Shown here piece by piece: positions 43,768-54,457 of a stretch of DNA of 64,000 nt (its first letter is position 1; every line of letters starts with the position of its first letter). The translations under genes and the position numbers were made by a program. The notes beneath the pieces were generated by a model. That model saw nothing but the letters and a program-made list of their open reading frames with translations, did not search any database and was not told the origin of the DNA. This DNA is from Lampris incognitus (taxonomy: Eukaryota > Chordata > Actinopteri > Lampriformes > Lampridae): the NCBI RefSeq assembly GCF_029633865.1, contig NC_079212.1, forward strand, positions 84,674,172 through 84,738,171, read 5' to 3'.

Positions 43768-45400
43768 AAGCAGAACGCAGTAAGTGTCATTCCTACGTCC
43801 CTAAGACAGAGAGGAAATTGTGCTCATATTGTTCCAGTGAGCCATTAACTGTCAAGGGTGCATTTACATGTGATGTGTCAATAGGTAACAAAACTGAATG
43901 TGCAGAATTCATTGTAATCTGGGGAAAAGGTGAACCACTGCTGGGAAAAGAAACAGCGATGCGACTGGGCGTCCTGAGAATAGGTGCCGACATTGCTGCC
44001 GTCACAGAGATGAAGCAAACACTCCAGCAGCAGTACCCTGAAGTATCCAGTGGAGCTGGGAAACCGAAAACGAGACAGGTCAGTCTACACACTAACCCAG
44101 AGGTCAAACCAGTGGCCCAGCCACTCAGGCGAATTCCATTTAACCTCCGGGGGGCAGTAGAGTCCAGAATAAAGGAATTGGAGGATTTTGACATTATTGA
44201 ACCAGTGACTGGGCCCACCCCGTGGTTGAATCCGGTCATGATTGTTCCAAAACCCGGAAATGAAAATGAAATGAAATTTGCCTGGATATGAGATGGGCCA
44301 ACGAGGCCATAGTGAGGGAACGCTTCCCAATCCCCACTGTGGACGAGCTACTCCAAGGGATGAATGGCTCAACCATATTCAGCAAGTTAGACTTGAAGTG
44401 GGGCTACCAACAACTCGAACTGACTCCTGAATCGCGCGAGATCACCACATTTGCTGTGCACAACGGCGTGTACGGGTACAAAAGACTGTTGTTTGGTGTA
44501 TCATCCGCTAGTGAGCAATACCAGCACGAGATAGCCAGTGCCTTGGCTGGAATTGAAGCGGTTGAAAACATTTCTGATGATGTGATCATACACGCACGTG
44601 ACCAAGCCACGCACGACTGCACGCAGTTATGGCAAGACTCAGAGAGACAGGATTGACACTAAATCCCGAGAAGTGTCAGTTCAACATGGGCAGACTAATT
44701 TTCATGGGAATTCTGTTGTCAGAGAAGGGCATCGGTCCAACAGAGGAGAGGGTGCGAGCTGTGACATAAGCACGGGAGCCAGAGAGCGCCACGGAGGTGC
44801 GTAGCTTCCTTGGGCTGGTTCGATACAGCAGCAGATTTATCCCTCAGTTTGCAACCTTGTCAGAGCCACTGAGGCGCCTGACAAGGAAGGACACACCATT
44901 CACATTCGGACCAGAACAGAAGCAAGCATTCAGTGCTCTGAAAGCAGCGCTCGCCAGAGCAACCACCCTGGCTTATTTCGACAAGGACGCGCCGACACAG
45001 GTAATAGCAGATGCAAGCCCTGTAGGATTAGGTGCAGTCCTGGTGCAGAACCAGAAAGGAATCAACGTTCCTGTGTGCTACATCAGCCGTAGCCTGACAG
45101 ACTGTGAATGGAGATACTCGCAGACAGAGCGAGAGGCACCAGGTCTAGTCTGGGCCTGTGAGAGACTTCATCCATACCTGTATGGGAGACAGTTTGACCT
45201 AGTCACAGATCATAAGCCATTAGAAGTGATCTATGGTCCCCGTTCCAAGCCCTGTGCGCGGATAGAATGATGGGTTTTTAGGCTACAGCCCTACGAATTC
45301 AAAATTGTCCGCATAGCGGGGAAGAACGACATCGCTGACCCGCTATCAAGACTCCTGTCGAGCAGTGGGAAACAGGCCAAGCATGAGCATGGAGCTGATG
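43764..45400 (+). pseudogene. Element F: reverse transcriptase and RNase H (broken)
   Basis: RT pieces in order: PVAQPLRRIPFNLRGAVE, a stop after MKFAWI near 44290, IFSKLDLKWGYQQLELTPE, VENISDDVIIHARDQ (the DD pair is kept), a frame break near 44640, then FLGLVRYSSRFIPQFATL. RNase H has VIADASPVGLGAVLVQNQ and VTDHKPLEVI, then a stop at 45268 and IAGKNDIADPLSRL. Four or more breaks. Confidence 0.85.
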
Positions 45401-45405
45401 AGTAT

Positions 45406-46742
45406 GTGAGGTTTGTGGCGGTGAACGCAATGCCGAGAACACTCACCACCCGAGAAGTGGAGGAAGCATCTGCCGCTGACCCAGAGCTTCATGAGGTACG
45501 CGAAGCCATAGCGACTGGACACTTTGGAAAGTGCAAACCGTATGCTGTCATTGCAAGTGAGCTATGCACGGTGGGATATCTTGTTCTGAGAGGCACATGC
45601 ATAGTGTTGCTGCAGGCCTTGCGGACGCGGGCACTTGCACTAGCCATGAAGGACATCTGGGTATCGTGGGAACAAAGCAGCATCTCAGGACAAAAGTGTG
45701 GTGGCCTGGCATGGATAGGGCTGCGGAGAGACACTGCAAAGCCTGCCGTGGATGTCAGATAGTGGCTAGACCTGACCCACCTGAACCGCTGAGACCCACA
45801 CCGCTACCTGATGGACCCTGGCAGGATGTCGCCGTTGACCTACTGGGGCCTCTCCCATCCAACCACTCCATTTTGGTGGTAGTAGACTATTTCAGCTGGT
45901 ATCACGAATATGACGTCATGACCACCACCACATCAGAGAGGGTCATAGACAGTCTGGAGTCAATATTCAGTCGACATGGACTGCCAGTCACAAGTCTGAC
46001 AATGGACCTCAGTTCAGACCTGAACAATTTAGACTACTGCGAGGAAAAAGGGCATCACACACATCAAAACCACACGGAAATACGCTCAGGCCAACGGAGG
46101 AGTTGAGCATCAGAACGCGTCACTGCTGAAGAGGATTGGGGTTGCTCAATCAGAGGGACTGGATTGGAAGGAAGAACAATCTGCAGGAGCATCCTCCATC
46201 CATCAACAGGTAAAAGCCCTGCTGAATTGCTTTCCAACCCAAAGATGAGAGGAAAGCTAGCTGACCTGATGGAAGTGAACACAGATCAGGAAGTGTGTGA
46301 CCGGGACACTGAGCAAAAGGCTAAGAGTCAGCTGCATGCAGACACACGCAGAGGAGCACCGCAGTCAGAGGTCAGTGTCGGTGATACTGTTCTCCTGAGA
46401 TAGGACACAACTGACCAGTTCTCCACCACATTCACCGCACAAGATCATCAGCAGGACCGGAAACAAGGTGGTAGTGGAATCACCAACAGGAGCACGATAC
46501 TGGAGAAACACCACCTTCGTTAAGAGATATGAAGGAAATGGACTGAAACAAGGGACATTTCAAGAAAAGGGGGAAATACAGGAAGCCAAGGATACAGAAA
46601 TCAGAGAGGCAACAGAAGAACTCACACACGCCACTGATACTCAGAGTCCACAAACCCAGCATGACTCTGACATACAGATACAGGCAGGCGAGCCAGACGG
46701 GCCGCAAAGGATCGAGCAGACACCCAGTAGACTGTCTGTCTG
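45406..46742 (+). pseudogene. Element F: integrase and C-terminal tail (broken)
   Basis: The zinc finger HEGHLGIVGTKQHLRTKVWW and CKACRGCQIV lie at about 45640-45750. The core has VAVDLLGPLPSNHSILVVVD, and the second block reads LTMDLSSDLN where an (S/T)DNG(P/S)QF-type sequence is expected. The C-terminal SH3-like part (GDTVLLR, then RYWRNTTFVKRY) follows after a stop at about 46402. Ends at 46742. Confidence 0.82.
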
Positions 46743-47160
46743 ACTAGGGTTTAAAGTGATGAGTGATTCTCACTACTTCATGTGTTGGGGTTTTACAATG
46801 TTTATGATTTGAAAATACTGTAAGGATACACTGATTTATAATTTACAGGTAATAATTTGAAGATAGAGTGATTTGATTTCTTAAAAGAAAAAAAAGTTAT
46901 GTGATGTTATAACAGCTAACTGTTACGAGGTGTCAAATGATGTTTTGATAATTACTGGAATATGGCTTAATATGCAATAGCTGCATTAATGTGAGTATAA
47001 TCATCAGCTGTACTTTTTGGTTAATAAGAGGTGTCATGTCTATGGTTACCACGCCCTTCAGGGTGGCAAGGGCATTGTGGGTACGCTCATGTCTAATAAA
47101 GCGCGCCCAGCAAGAGACCGCAAATTCCATGTGTCGTCCAAGTTATTGCGTTTAAATTCT
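46743..47160 (+). mobile_element. Element F: 3' non-coding end, probable LTR
   Basis: AT-rich sequence with AATAAA at about 47095 followed by gcgcgcccagcaag. Precise LTR limits could not be set because the 5' copy is missing. Confidence 0.35.
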
Positions 47161-47217
47161 GTATAAGCTGCTTAATTCAGTAGTAAAGTAGAGATACAAC
47201 AATATATATACACATAT

Positions 47218-47302
47218 ATACACACACGCGCGCGCACGCACGCGCGCGCACACACACATGCGCGCGCACACACACGCACACACACACACACACGCGCACA
47301 CA

Positions 47303-47352
<50 letters not shown>
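47218..47352. repeat. (CA)n/(CG)n microsatellite
   Basis: Alternating purine-pyrimidine tract with cgcgcg interruptions, ending in pure CA. It abuts a SINE. Confidence 0.9.
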
Positions 47353-47357
47353 ACACG

Positions 47358-47824
47358 GAAGAGCACGGTGGCGCAGTGGTTAGTGCGGTCGTCTCACAGC
47401 AAGAAGGTCCTGTGTTCGAGTCCAACCTTGGGGGTCGTCCCGGGTCGTCCTCTGTGTGGAGGTTGCATGTTCTCCCCGTGTCTGTGTGGGTTTCCTCCGG
47501 GGGCTCCGGTTTCCTCCCACAGTCCAGAGACATGTAGGTCAGGGGACTCAGCTGTACTAAATTGTCTCAAGGTGTGGTGTGGTGTGGTGTGGTGTGGTGT
47601 GGTGTGGGAGGGGGGGTGGCCTGTCCAGGGTGTCTCCTCGCCTGCCGCCCAATGACTGCTGGGATAGGCTACAGCATCCCCGCGATCCTGAGAGCAGGAT
47701 AAGCGGTTGGGTAATGGATGGATGGATGGATGGATGAGTAATGGATGGATGGATGGATGGATGGATGGATGGATGGATGGATGGATGGGTAATGGATGGA
47801 TGGATGGGTAATGGATGGATGGAT
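47358..47824 (+). repeat. tRNA-derived SINE, full length, (GGTGT)n core and (GATG)n tail
   Basis: Head gcacggtggcgcagtggtta, B-box-like gtgttcgagtcc, central domain, a ggtgt repeat (47573-47606) in place of the usual (TG)n, tail domain, and long GATG arrays interrupted by ggtaat. Confidence 0.85.
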
Positions 47825-48111
47825 GAACGAACCACATCAAAAATTAACGCCATCCCGCCTAGTTACTCCTGATAGGCAGTTTGATGCTCCAGATTGGGCA
47901 TGCCATTGGCTGATCATGCGAAGGCAAAACTCAGCAGGCACAACAGAAGACTGTTGTTACTAATCTCACGTATAGAAACCTCCGTTAAACTGCGCTGGTC
48001 TGTTTCTATGGCGTTGACTTCAGTCGTACCCTCAACGTGTGTAGGCGCCCCACCGGTGCCGCCTGTTGGCACCGCAAAGGTTAAAACAGCCCCGAATTAT
48101 GTTCCCTTTAT

Positions 48112-48223
48112 CCTGATTGGTTGAGTGGGCGGGACTTCCGGTATCGAAGCCGTCGAGAAATTGGAAATAAACCAGTTTCGACGACACGGCATAAAGTTGT
48201 TAACCGACAAGACGCGAGTTTAC
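48112..48223 (+). promoter_or_regulatory. spryd3: spryd3 core promoter and 5' UTR
   Basis: In 30 bases there are an inverted CCAAT box (attgg, 48116-48120), a GC box (tgggcggg, 48126-48133) and an ETS site (acttccgg, 48134-48141), a typical TATA-less housekeeping promoter. A short leader leads to ATG at 48224. The motifs are seen; use as a promoter is inferred. Confidence 0.65.
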
Positions 48224-48238
48224 ATGAAGAGGCGGAAG
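48224..48238 (+). CDS. spryd3: spryd3 exon 1 (coding part, 5 codons)
   Basis: ATG AAG AGG CGG AAG gives MKRRK, followed at once by the donor gtacgt. The phase-0 end joins exon 2, where the reading frame continues EMDDINLHYRF. Known SPRYD3 proteins also begin with a short basic stretch before MDD. I infer this exon from the promoter motifs upstream, the in-frame join and the clean AAG|GTACGT donor; a start at the ATG within exon 2 (52093) remains possible. The donor is also the first unit of a 24-bp minisatellite. Confidence 0.6.
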
Positions 48239-49110
48239 GTACGTGGATAAGTCAAGTTATATGTATGTGGATAAGTCAAGTTATATGTACGTGGATAAGT
48301 CAAGGTATATGTACGTGGATAAGTCAAGTTATATGTATGTGGATAAGTCAAGTTAAATGTATGTGGATAAGTCAAGTTATATGTATGTGGATAAGTCAAG
48401 GTATATGTATGTGGATAAGTCAAGTTATATGTATGTGGATAAGTCAAGTTATATGTATGTGGATAAGTCAAGTTATATGTATGTGGATAAGTCAAGTTAT
48501 ATGTATGTGGATAAGTCAAGTTATATGTATGTGGATGAGTCAAGTTATATGTACGTGGATGAGTCAAGTTATATGTACGTGGATAAGTCAAGTTATATGT
48601 ACGTGGATAAGTCAAGTTATATGTACGTGGGTAAGTCAAGTTATATGTACGTGGATAAGTCAAGTTATATGTACGTGGATAAGTCAAGTTATATGTACGT
48701 GGATAAGTCAAGTTATATGTATGTGGATAAGTCAAGTTATATGTACGTGGATAAGTCAAGGTATATGTACGTGGATAAGTCAAGGTATATGTACGTGGAT
48801 AAGTCAAGTTATATGTACGTGGATAACTCAAGTTCTATGTACGTGGATAAGTCAAGTTATATGTATGTGGATAAGTCAAATTATATGTACGTGGATAAGT
48901 CAAGGTATATGTACGTGGATAAGTCAAGTTATATGTACGTGGATAAGTCAAGTTATATGTACGTGGATAAGTCAAGGTATATGTATGTGGATAAGTCAAG
49001 GTATATGTATGTGGATAAGTCAAGTTATATGTATGTGGATAAGTAAAGTTAAATGTATGTGGATAAGGTAAGGTATATGTACGTGGATAGGTATGTGGAT
49101 AAGGTAAGGT
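48239..49110. repeat. 24-bp minisatellite beginning at the spryd3 exon 1 donor
   Basis: About 35 units, each starting gta(c/t)gtggataagtcaag and ending ttatat, a few with ggtatat or gatgag variants. The first unit's gtacgt is the splice donor of exon 1. Because 24 is divisible by three, frames stay open on both strands, giving long false reading frames. Units decay after about 49040 (ggataaggtaaggt). Confidence 0.93.
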
Positions 49111-49782
49111 TTATTTGTGTTCATATTAGCTCAGAAGTGGTACAACAGCGGGTATTTCATGCCGCTGGCTACCTAGCCTTACCTGGCTGCCGAGTGCCGG
49201 CTTTAGCCTGCTGGGCTGTTCACAGTAAACTTACAGACGGTAGTTGGTACCAGATATACCAGGGTTTATTATACCAGCACATTTCCGAATTCGGAAAAGT
49301 CAGAAGTTTTGGGATCTCGAGTAACACACAGGAAGAATTTATCATTTCAACTGTATTTGTACCGGTCACCTTTATGAGGTAGATGTATTCCTGTTGCCAG
49401 TGGTATTTGAAGTGAACATAAAACAGCATCTGTTTCGGTGTTTAAATGCGTATTTTTCCTGAAGCCGTTTTGGTTTTATCTTTAGGTAACAGGCAAATCC
49501 ACACAACGACGAGTAGCAGAGCATCACTTTGTTTTGATGTTGTCTTCTCTCAGCTACTACCGTTTCCTGTCTTGTGCTGCTTGTTGCTTGAAGGAGCCTC
49601 GAACCCTCGTTCACATACACTCTAACCTCCAAAGGTTTACCTGATCTTTGACCCCTTCCCTTACTCAAACTGGTAGAGGTATCCTGTTACACCACTGCCC
49701 ATCAATCAGCACATGCACATACACTTGCTTTTACACACTCTCTGCCTCTGTCTCTGTGTCTGTCTCTCACTCACTCACTCAC
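49111..49782. other. spryd3 intron 1, nothing recognised
   Basis: Mixed sequence without a supported repeat or exon. Confidence 0.4.
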
Positions 49783-49804
49783 TCACACACACACGCACAC
49801 ACAT

Positions 49805-49868
<64 letters not shown>
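49783..49868. repeat. (CA)n microsatellite
   Basis: About 30 uninterrupted CA units (49808-49868) after an imperfect (ctca)n and acacgcac part. Confidence 0.9.
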
Positions 49869-49871
<3 letters not shown>

Positions 49872-50139
49872 CACATGCATTCCTCCTGTCTCAGGGATCA
49901 TTAATTCTAATAGTTGTGTATATACACATGTTGGGTGGAGGTGTGAAGGAGATGGGTGGACTTAAAGCAGGATGTTAGTCATGCGGGCCGTAGTTGGGAG
50001 CAGCACAGCTGTGTTGTGTCTGCGGAGAGAGGGTGTAGAAAGGTGTGGTTCCTGGGTGCTGGAATGCATTGTTAAGCCATTTTGAGGAAGGTTCTTGTTT
50101 AATAAGCCCAGGACGATGCCAGCGGTCACAGTCATTAAT

Positions 50140-51380
50140 GTTTACTCATTTTGCAGAAACTTCTATCCAGAGTGACTTGCAAGAGAGTCAGCAATTCGCA
50201 AATAGGGTTTACTGTTACCAACTGGCATCATAGATCACTAACCAGTAATCATATCGTAGCCTAGCGTGTATGTCATTTAGATGTGCCTTTGATCATCAAG
50301 AGATGCAGAGTAGGACAATCAGAGATTATTATTGCCGAAAACGGGCAAATTATGCTTTGAGAACAATAATGGCATGTGCGAGTAGAAAAAGGCTCAGAGG
50401 ACACAAGAAAAATGATGTTTAAGTAAGTGAGTTCACAAGTGTAATAGCTGGCACCAACTCATGGTCACTGCAAAGTGCATTCAGACAGTAGGCCTTAAAC
50501 ACATACGTTTTTAAGCCTTTCTTGAGGGGAGCAAGCAAATCAGTTGCTCTGATAGAGGCTGAGGGTTAGTTGCACTATTTTGGGGCCAGGTGAGAGAGAA
50601 ATCTGGACCTATGAACCTAGTCATGTTGGTAGATGGAACAAGTAGTAGCCTACCAGAGGGACAGCGAAGAGGTTGACCAGGAGTGGACACATTAATATGA
50701 GGCTGCAGGTAAGTCAGTGCAGTTCCTCAAGCTGCCCAGAAGGCCAGCAGCAGGGTTTTGATCTTTGTGTAAGCAGCAACAACAGCAAGTGTAAGGACAC
50801 ACAGAGAGGGGTCACATGCAAATCTTTGAAAATCAAGAACGCAGCATCATTCTGGATTCTTTGCAGCAGTTGGAATGCACGGGCTGGGAGACAAGCAAGA
50901 AGTGCATTGCAGTAGTCTATCCATGTGAGAAAAGAGCCTGGACCAGGAGCTAAGTAGTGCGGTGTGATCTTATGTTGTGGATGTTATACAAAACTGAACA
51001 GCTGGCACAGGAGACAGCCTTCATGCAGCCTGAGAATGGTAATCTGTTATCAGTCATCACCCCAAGGTTTCTCAGAGAACTGCAGGACTTGATTACTGAT
51101 GTATTGAGACTGATCGATACGTCCCTGGGAATGGAGGAGTTGGCAGGGATGACCAGTAAGTTCTGTTTTGGACAGTTTGAACTAGAGGTGATGCTTCCTT
51201 GTCCCAGCAGATAACATCAGTAAGGCGAGCAGTGACCCTCACCGACACCTTCGTGTCATCTGTTGCAAAGGGTGTCGTCGACATAGGATTTGTAGGAAAA
51301 GCCATGTACAGAGATTGAGCCAAGAGAAGTAGTATAGAGAGTAAAAAGGACTCAGCCAAGGACCAAGTCTTGAAACAGTC
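50140..51380. repeat. Unclassified interspersed repeat, likely DNA-transposon derived
   Basis: Phrases such as cattttgcagaaacttctat, aagtgcattgcagtagtc and gatgaccagtaagttc are ones I recall from widespread non-coding fish repeats (EnSpm-like). No reading frame supports a gene. Family assignment is uncertain. Confidence 0.35.
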
Positions 51381-52089
51381 AAGCCTGTAACATAGAGACG
51401 GGGCTTTAGTGAATTATACTGCCTGCAAGATGGTCCAGTAGATTTACAAAATGTAGTCTGGTGTCTATATGGTAACTGTTTTAGGATTAGTGAGCCGGTT
51501 CTTTGTCAGGCTGGGATGCTGTGTTAGTGTTTGCTTTGGAGTATGGTATCGAGGACTGATCCATCATATCCTCCTTAGTGGTAAACTTAGTGGTAAACCT
51601 AGCTTTAGTAAGGGACTGGTGTGGAAAAGACTTAGAACAACAGTGATGATATTAACACCCGTCTTTTGTCACGACAAACGACGGGTGTTGACACAACCAC
51701 ATGTTGTCGTAACAAAATAAAAGAAGATATAAGTCACTCTAGCACTTCACATGGGGCAAAAAGAGAATTAAATGAATAAATTAAAAGTCCTCATACATTA
51801 ATCTTTATTTTAGGAAACATTTTCCTTAGTGCTTCACCACAAATGAACCCAAACACTGTTTCCCTGCCATCACTTGGTTGTGCTAAGAACTCTGTCCGTC
51901 CAGAAAAGCCAGTATTCTTTGCCCCTCTGGGAGGTTGAGGTGCCGGTAGTCCTGAGCCCTGCGTAACTCAAGATTCTGTGTGATAACAAGATGCAGAAGT
52001 TAGAAAAACAAAGTGTCATGAGAACGTTTTCCTCAGCATTCAGGAAGCCTTTGCTTGTGTCTGTGTTTCTCAGTCTGTAATGATACCAG
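51381..52089. other. spryd3 intron 1, distal part, with one perfect hairpin
   Basis: Mostly unremarkable. AACACCCGTC at 51654-51663 pairs perfectly with GACGGGTGTT at 51680-51689, with an inner ttgtc/gacaa match. The polypyrimidine-rich stretch tgtgtctgtgtttctcag lies at 52056-52073, ahead of the exon 2 acceptor. Confidence 0.45.
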
Positions 52090-52220
52090 GAAATGGATGA
52101 CATCAATCTTCACTATCGCTTCCTAAGCTGGAGGAGGCGAATCAGAGAAATACGTGAGGTGCGGGCCATACGACATCGAGAGCGCGTCAAAAGAATGCTG
52201 CGGGACGGGGACATCCTCAG
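52090..52220 (+). CDS. spryd3: spryd3 exon 2
   Basis: Acceptor taccag at 52089, donor AG|gtaggt at 52221. It reads EMDDINLHYRFLSWRRRIRE and continues IREVRAIRHRERVKRMLRDGDIL, matching the N-terminal helix region of vertebrate SPRYD3 (about 440 residues, two SPRY domains). In-frame stops just upstream (taa, tga at 52079-52084) mean either the acceptor at 52089 is used or translation starts at ATG 52093. Phase 2 at its end. Confidence 0.92.
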
Positions 52221-52391
52221 GTAGGTGTTGTGAGCAGGACTACTGTGAAGGTTTCTGGTGGTACCTGCTGGCCACATGTGTTACTGCTTTTGTTGGACCA
52301 ACCTGTCGTATTATTGACTTCTGGCTGAAGTGGAAGTTAGTTGGGAACCAGTAATATTCATGTTTATTTCTCTGTGTCTGCCGATTTGTAG

Positions 52392-52467
52392 GTATCAAGG
52401 GAACTCGGATGAAGTTGGCTGCTATGTGGCCCCCAGACCTTTATCAAAAGGAAACCGCTATTTTGAA
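52392..52467 (+). CDS. spryd3: spryd3 exon 3 (start of SPRY domain 1)
   Basis: 76 nt, acceptor tttgtag, donor gtaagg. It reads YQGNSDEVGCYVAPRPLSKG then NRYFE. GCYVA(S/P)RPL and YFE are the opening strands of the first SPRY domain, a beta-sandwich fold used for protein binding. The split Arg codon across the intron keeps the frame. Confidence 0.95.
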
Positions 52468-52564
52468 GTAAGGGTTCACCAGGTTTCATGCAGCCGCACT
52501 GACAAAGTGCTGCTGAAGTCAAATAACAACCTACAGGGATTACAGTTGTTGCAAACCTATTTAA

Positions 52565-53138
52565 CACTACAATGACCAAGGCGGTCATTTTGACTGGTTT
52601 GGATTTTCAAAGTTTAATAACTTTTTGAAGAAAAAAAAAAGATACAGACCTGCCACTCCCTGAATTTGCCTAAAACTGCATATATTTGCATTACAAAAAG
52701 TTATGATAAGATCTACTTAAAACGACCATCGTGATGTACGCATCATCGTGTGCGTCATGTCAGTATTTATGACGTGTGTTGGTTTGTCACTTCCTTCGTG
52801 AAGTTCGTTGCTCTGTCCTAGAAACACACTAGCATCCTCCAGTGCAGAGAAATAGTCTACACTTGATGTCTGATGATGTCCAACATGTCTGGTTACCGAC
52901 ACCGTTACAGATGCACCATGACTACCACTGAGGCGTTGCAGGATTCACAGGCGTTGGACAGCCACCATTTTAAATTGTTTAAAAATAGTATTAAAGTTGT
53001 TAAAATGTTAATTTTGGTGTCAGTTAGTTTCATAACAGACATACTAACATGTGTCCTGCATTAATATCTAAACTGGGTGTTTATCTTGCCACAATATAGA
53101 GTTTGAACACGGCGGCGGTCAAAATGACAAGAAACATA
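52565..53138. mobile_element. Possible piggyBac-like MITE
   Basis: Flanked by TTAA (52561-52564 and 53139-53142). Near both ends is a palindromic ggcggtca(t/a)(t/a)(t/a)(t/a)tgac. An internal MSGYRHRYRCTMTTTEAL segment resembles the N-terminus of piggyBac-derived proteins. The outermost bases do not pair well, so this is tentative. Confidence 0.4.
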
Positions 53139-53142
53139 TTAA

Positions 53143-54457
53143 GAAATGTGTTGTGTATTTTAACACAACATCAAACTATATCGATATAAACGTATTGTGT
53201 CATCCTATATCTTGTTGAAAATATATCAATATAACGTAAAAAGTTGATGTACCACCCAGCCCTAGCCCGGTTCTTTGCTGAGGAATAGGGACTTTGCAGA
53301 TCCTCTTCTTGAGTCGTAGTGGAAAGGAAGTGATCACACTCAGTGGGGATGACTCCTCAGGAATGCGGCGCTATCGTGTTGGAGAGAAGATGACTCAACA
53401 CCTTTCCACTTGGAAAGAAACCCATGAAGTTACTTGGCAGTGTCAGCTTCATATCGCCTCAGACTGGACTTCATTTCCTAAGGCTTGGCTGCTTGTGTTA
53501 AAGGATCACAGATGATATACAGGTCAGAGGACCCCTCGGCGGCGTGTTTATCCCAGCACCAAACGACGCTGTGTACTGCTCATATCTTAAGTCAGCTGAT
53601 GACTTCTTATACCAACAGATTATGGGTTCTCTCCACTTTTCTTCTGTGGGATTGCTTTACTTGGTGTGGTTTCAAACTGGCGGCCGCCTCGTTTTCTCAA
53701 ATAGGTGCCAAGATGCTGATGTTTTCAATGTGAGCTGGCAATGCAACGTTTACCCCCCCTCCCCCTTATTAACTCAAGAGAGTTCTTCATCACTGTCAGG
53801 TTAAACTGAGTTTCCACCAAAACTCGTAAAAGCCTCTGTGATGAATAAGAGGAGGCAATAACATCTTGCCGGATCAGCTGGGAAGCCCTCCATCTGTCTG
53901 CACCACAGCATGTACCACAAGTTTGATTCCAGAGGCCTTTTCATATTATATTGTCCCCATGGAGGACCATGGTCTTTCATACTCTCTTGGGATGAGTTGT
54001 GAGTTCTTTGAAAAGGACTTCATGTTTCCGCATTTCATTGTTCTGGATCTGCCCGCGCTCTGACCGCAGTGTGTCCATGACCAGGCCTCCCTGAGAATGT
54101 GGGTCAGCTTGTTACCACCAAGTACTCTCTTTCAGAGAGTTTGTTGTACCGTATTCAGAAAAAGATAACACCCTTTGAGTTTGTTCAATTTTAAATGGAA
54201 AACGTTTACCCACTTGTTCATTTTCCCTCAAACATCTTAGTTGTAATAACATTATTACTTTACGTACACATGAGGTAACATGTACTCACAAGTTAAGATA
54301 GCCTCACCGCTGGTAAGGAAGTAACTTGCCCTGACAAGCAGTGATGTTGGCAAGGGTTATGGACAGCTATTTAAAAAAACCCAACTGTAATAGTGGTCCT
54401 CTTGCTTTTGCATTGATAATTTTGCATGCAGCTGTCCTGCTGTCCGGGTTTGTGTGA
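53143..54457. other. spryd3 intron 3, mostly unrecognised
   Basis: 53160-53270 has a tatcgatata ... ccacccagcccta end like hAT MITEs of fish. The rest (to 54457) holds nothing I can support. Confidence 0.35.

Noticed and set aside
48121..49071. A 316-codon frame of repeating CTWISQVI-type units and matching frames in other phases
   Set aside because: A 24-bp repeat is divisible by three, so frames remain open by arithmetic. The opposite strand is open too.
53294..53804. Possible extra spryd3 exon or small gene
   Set aside because: No match to the known protein order, and exons 3 and 4 join in phase without it.
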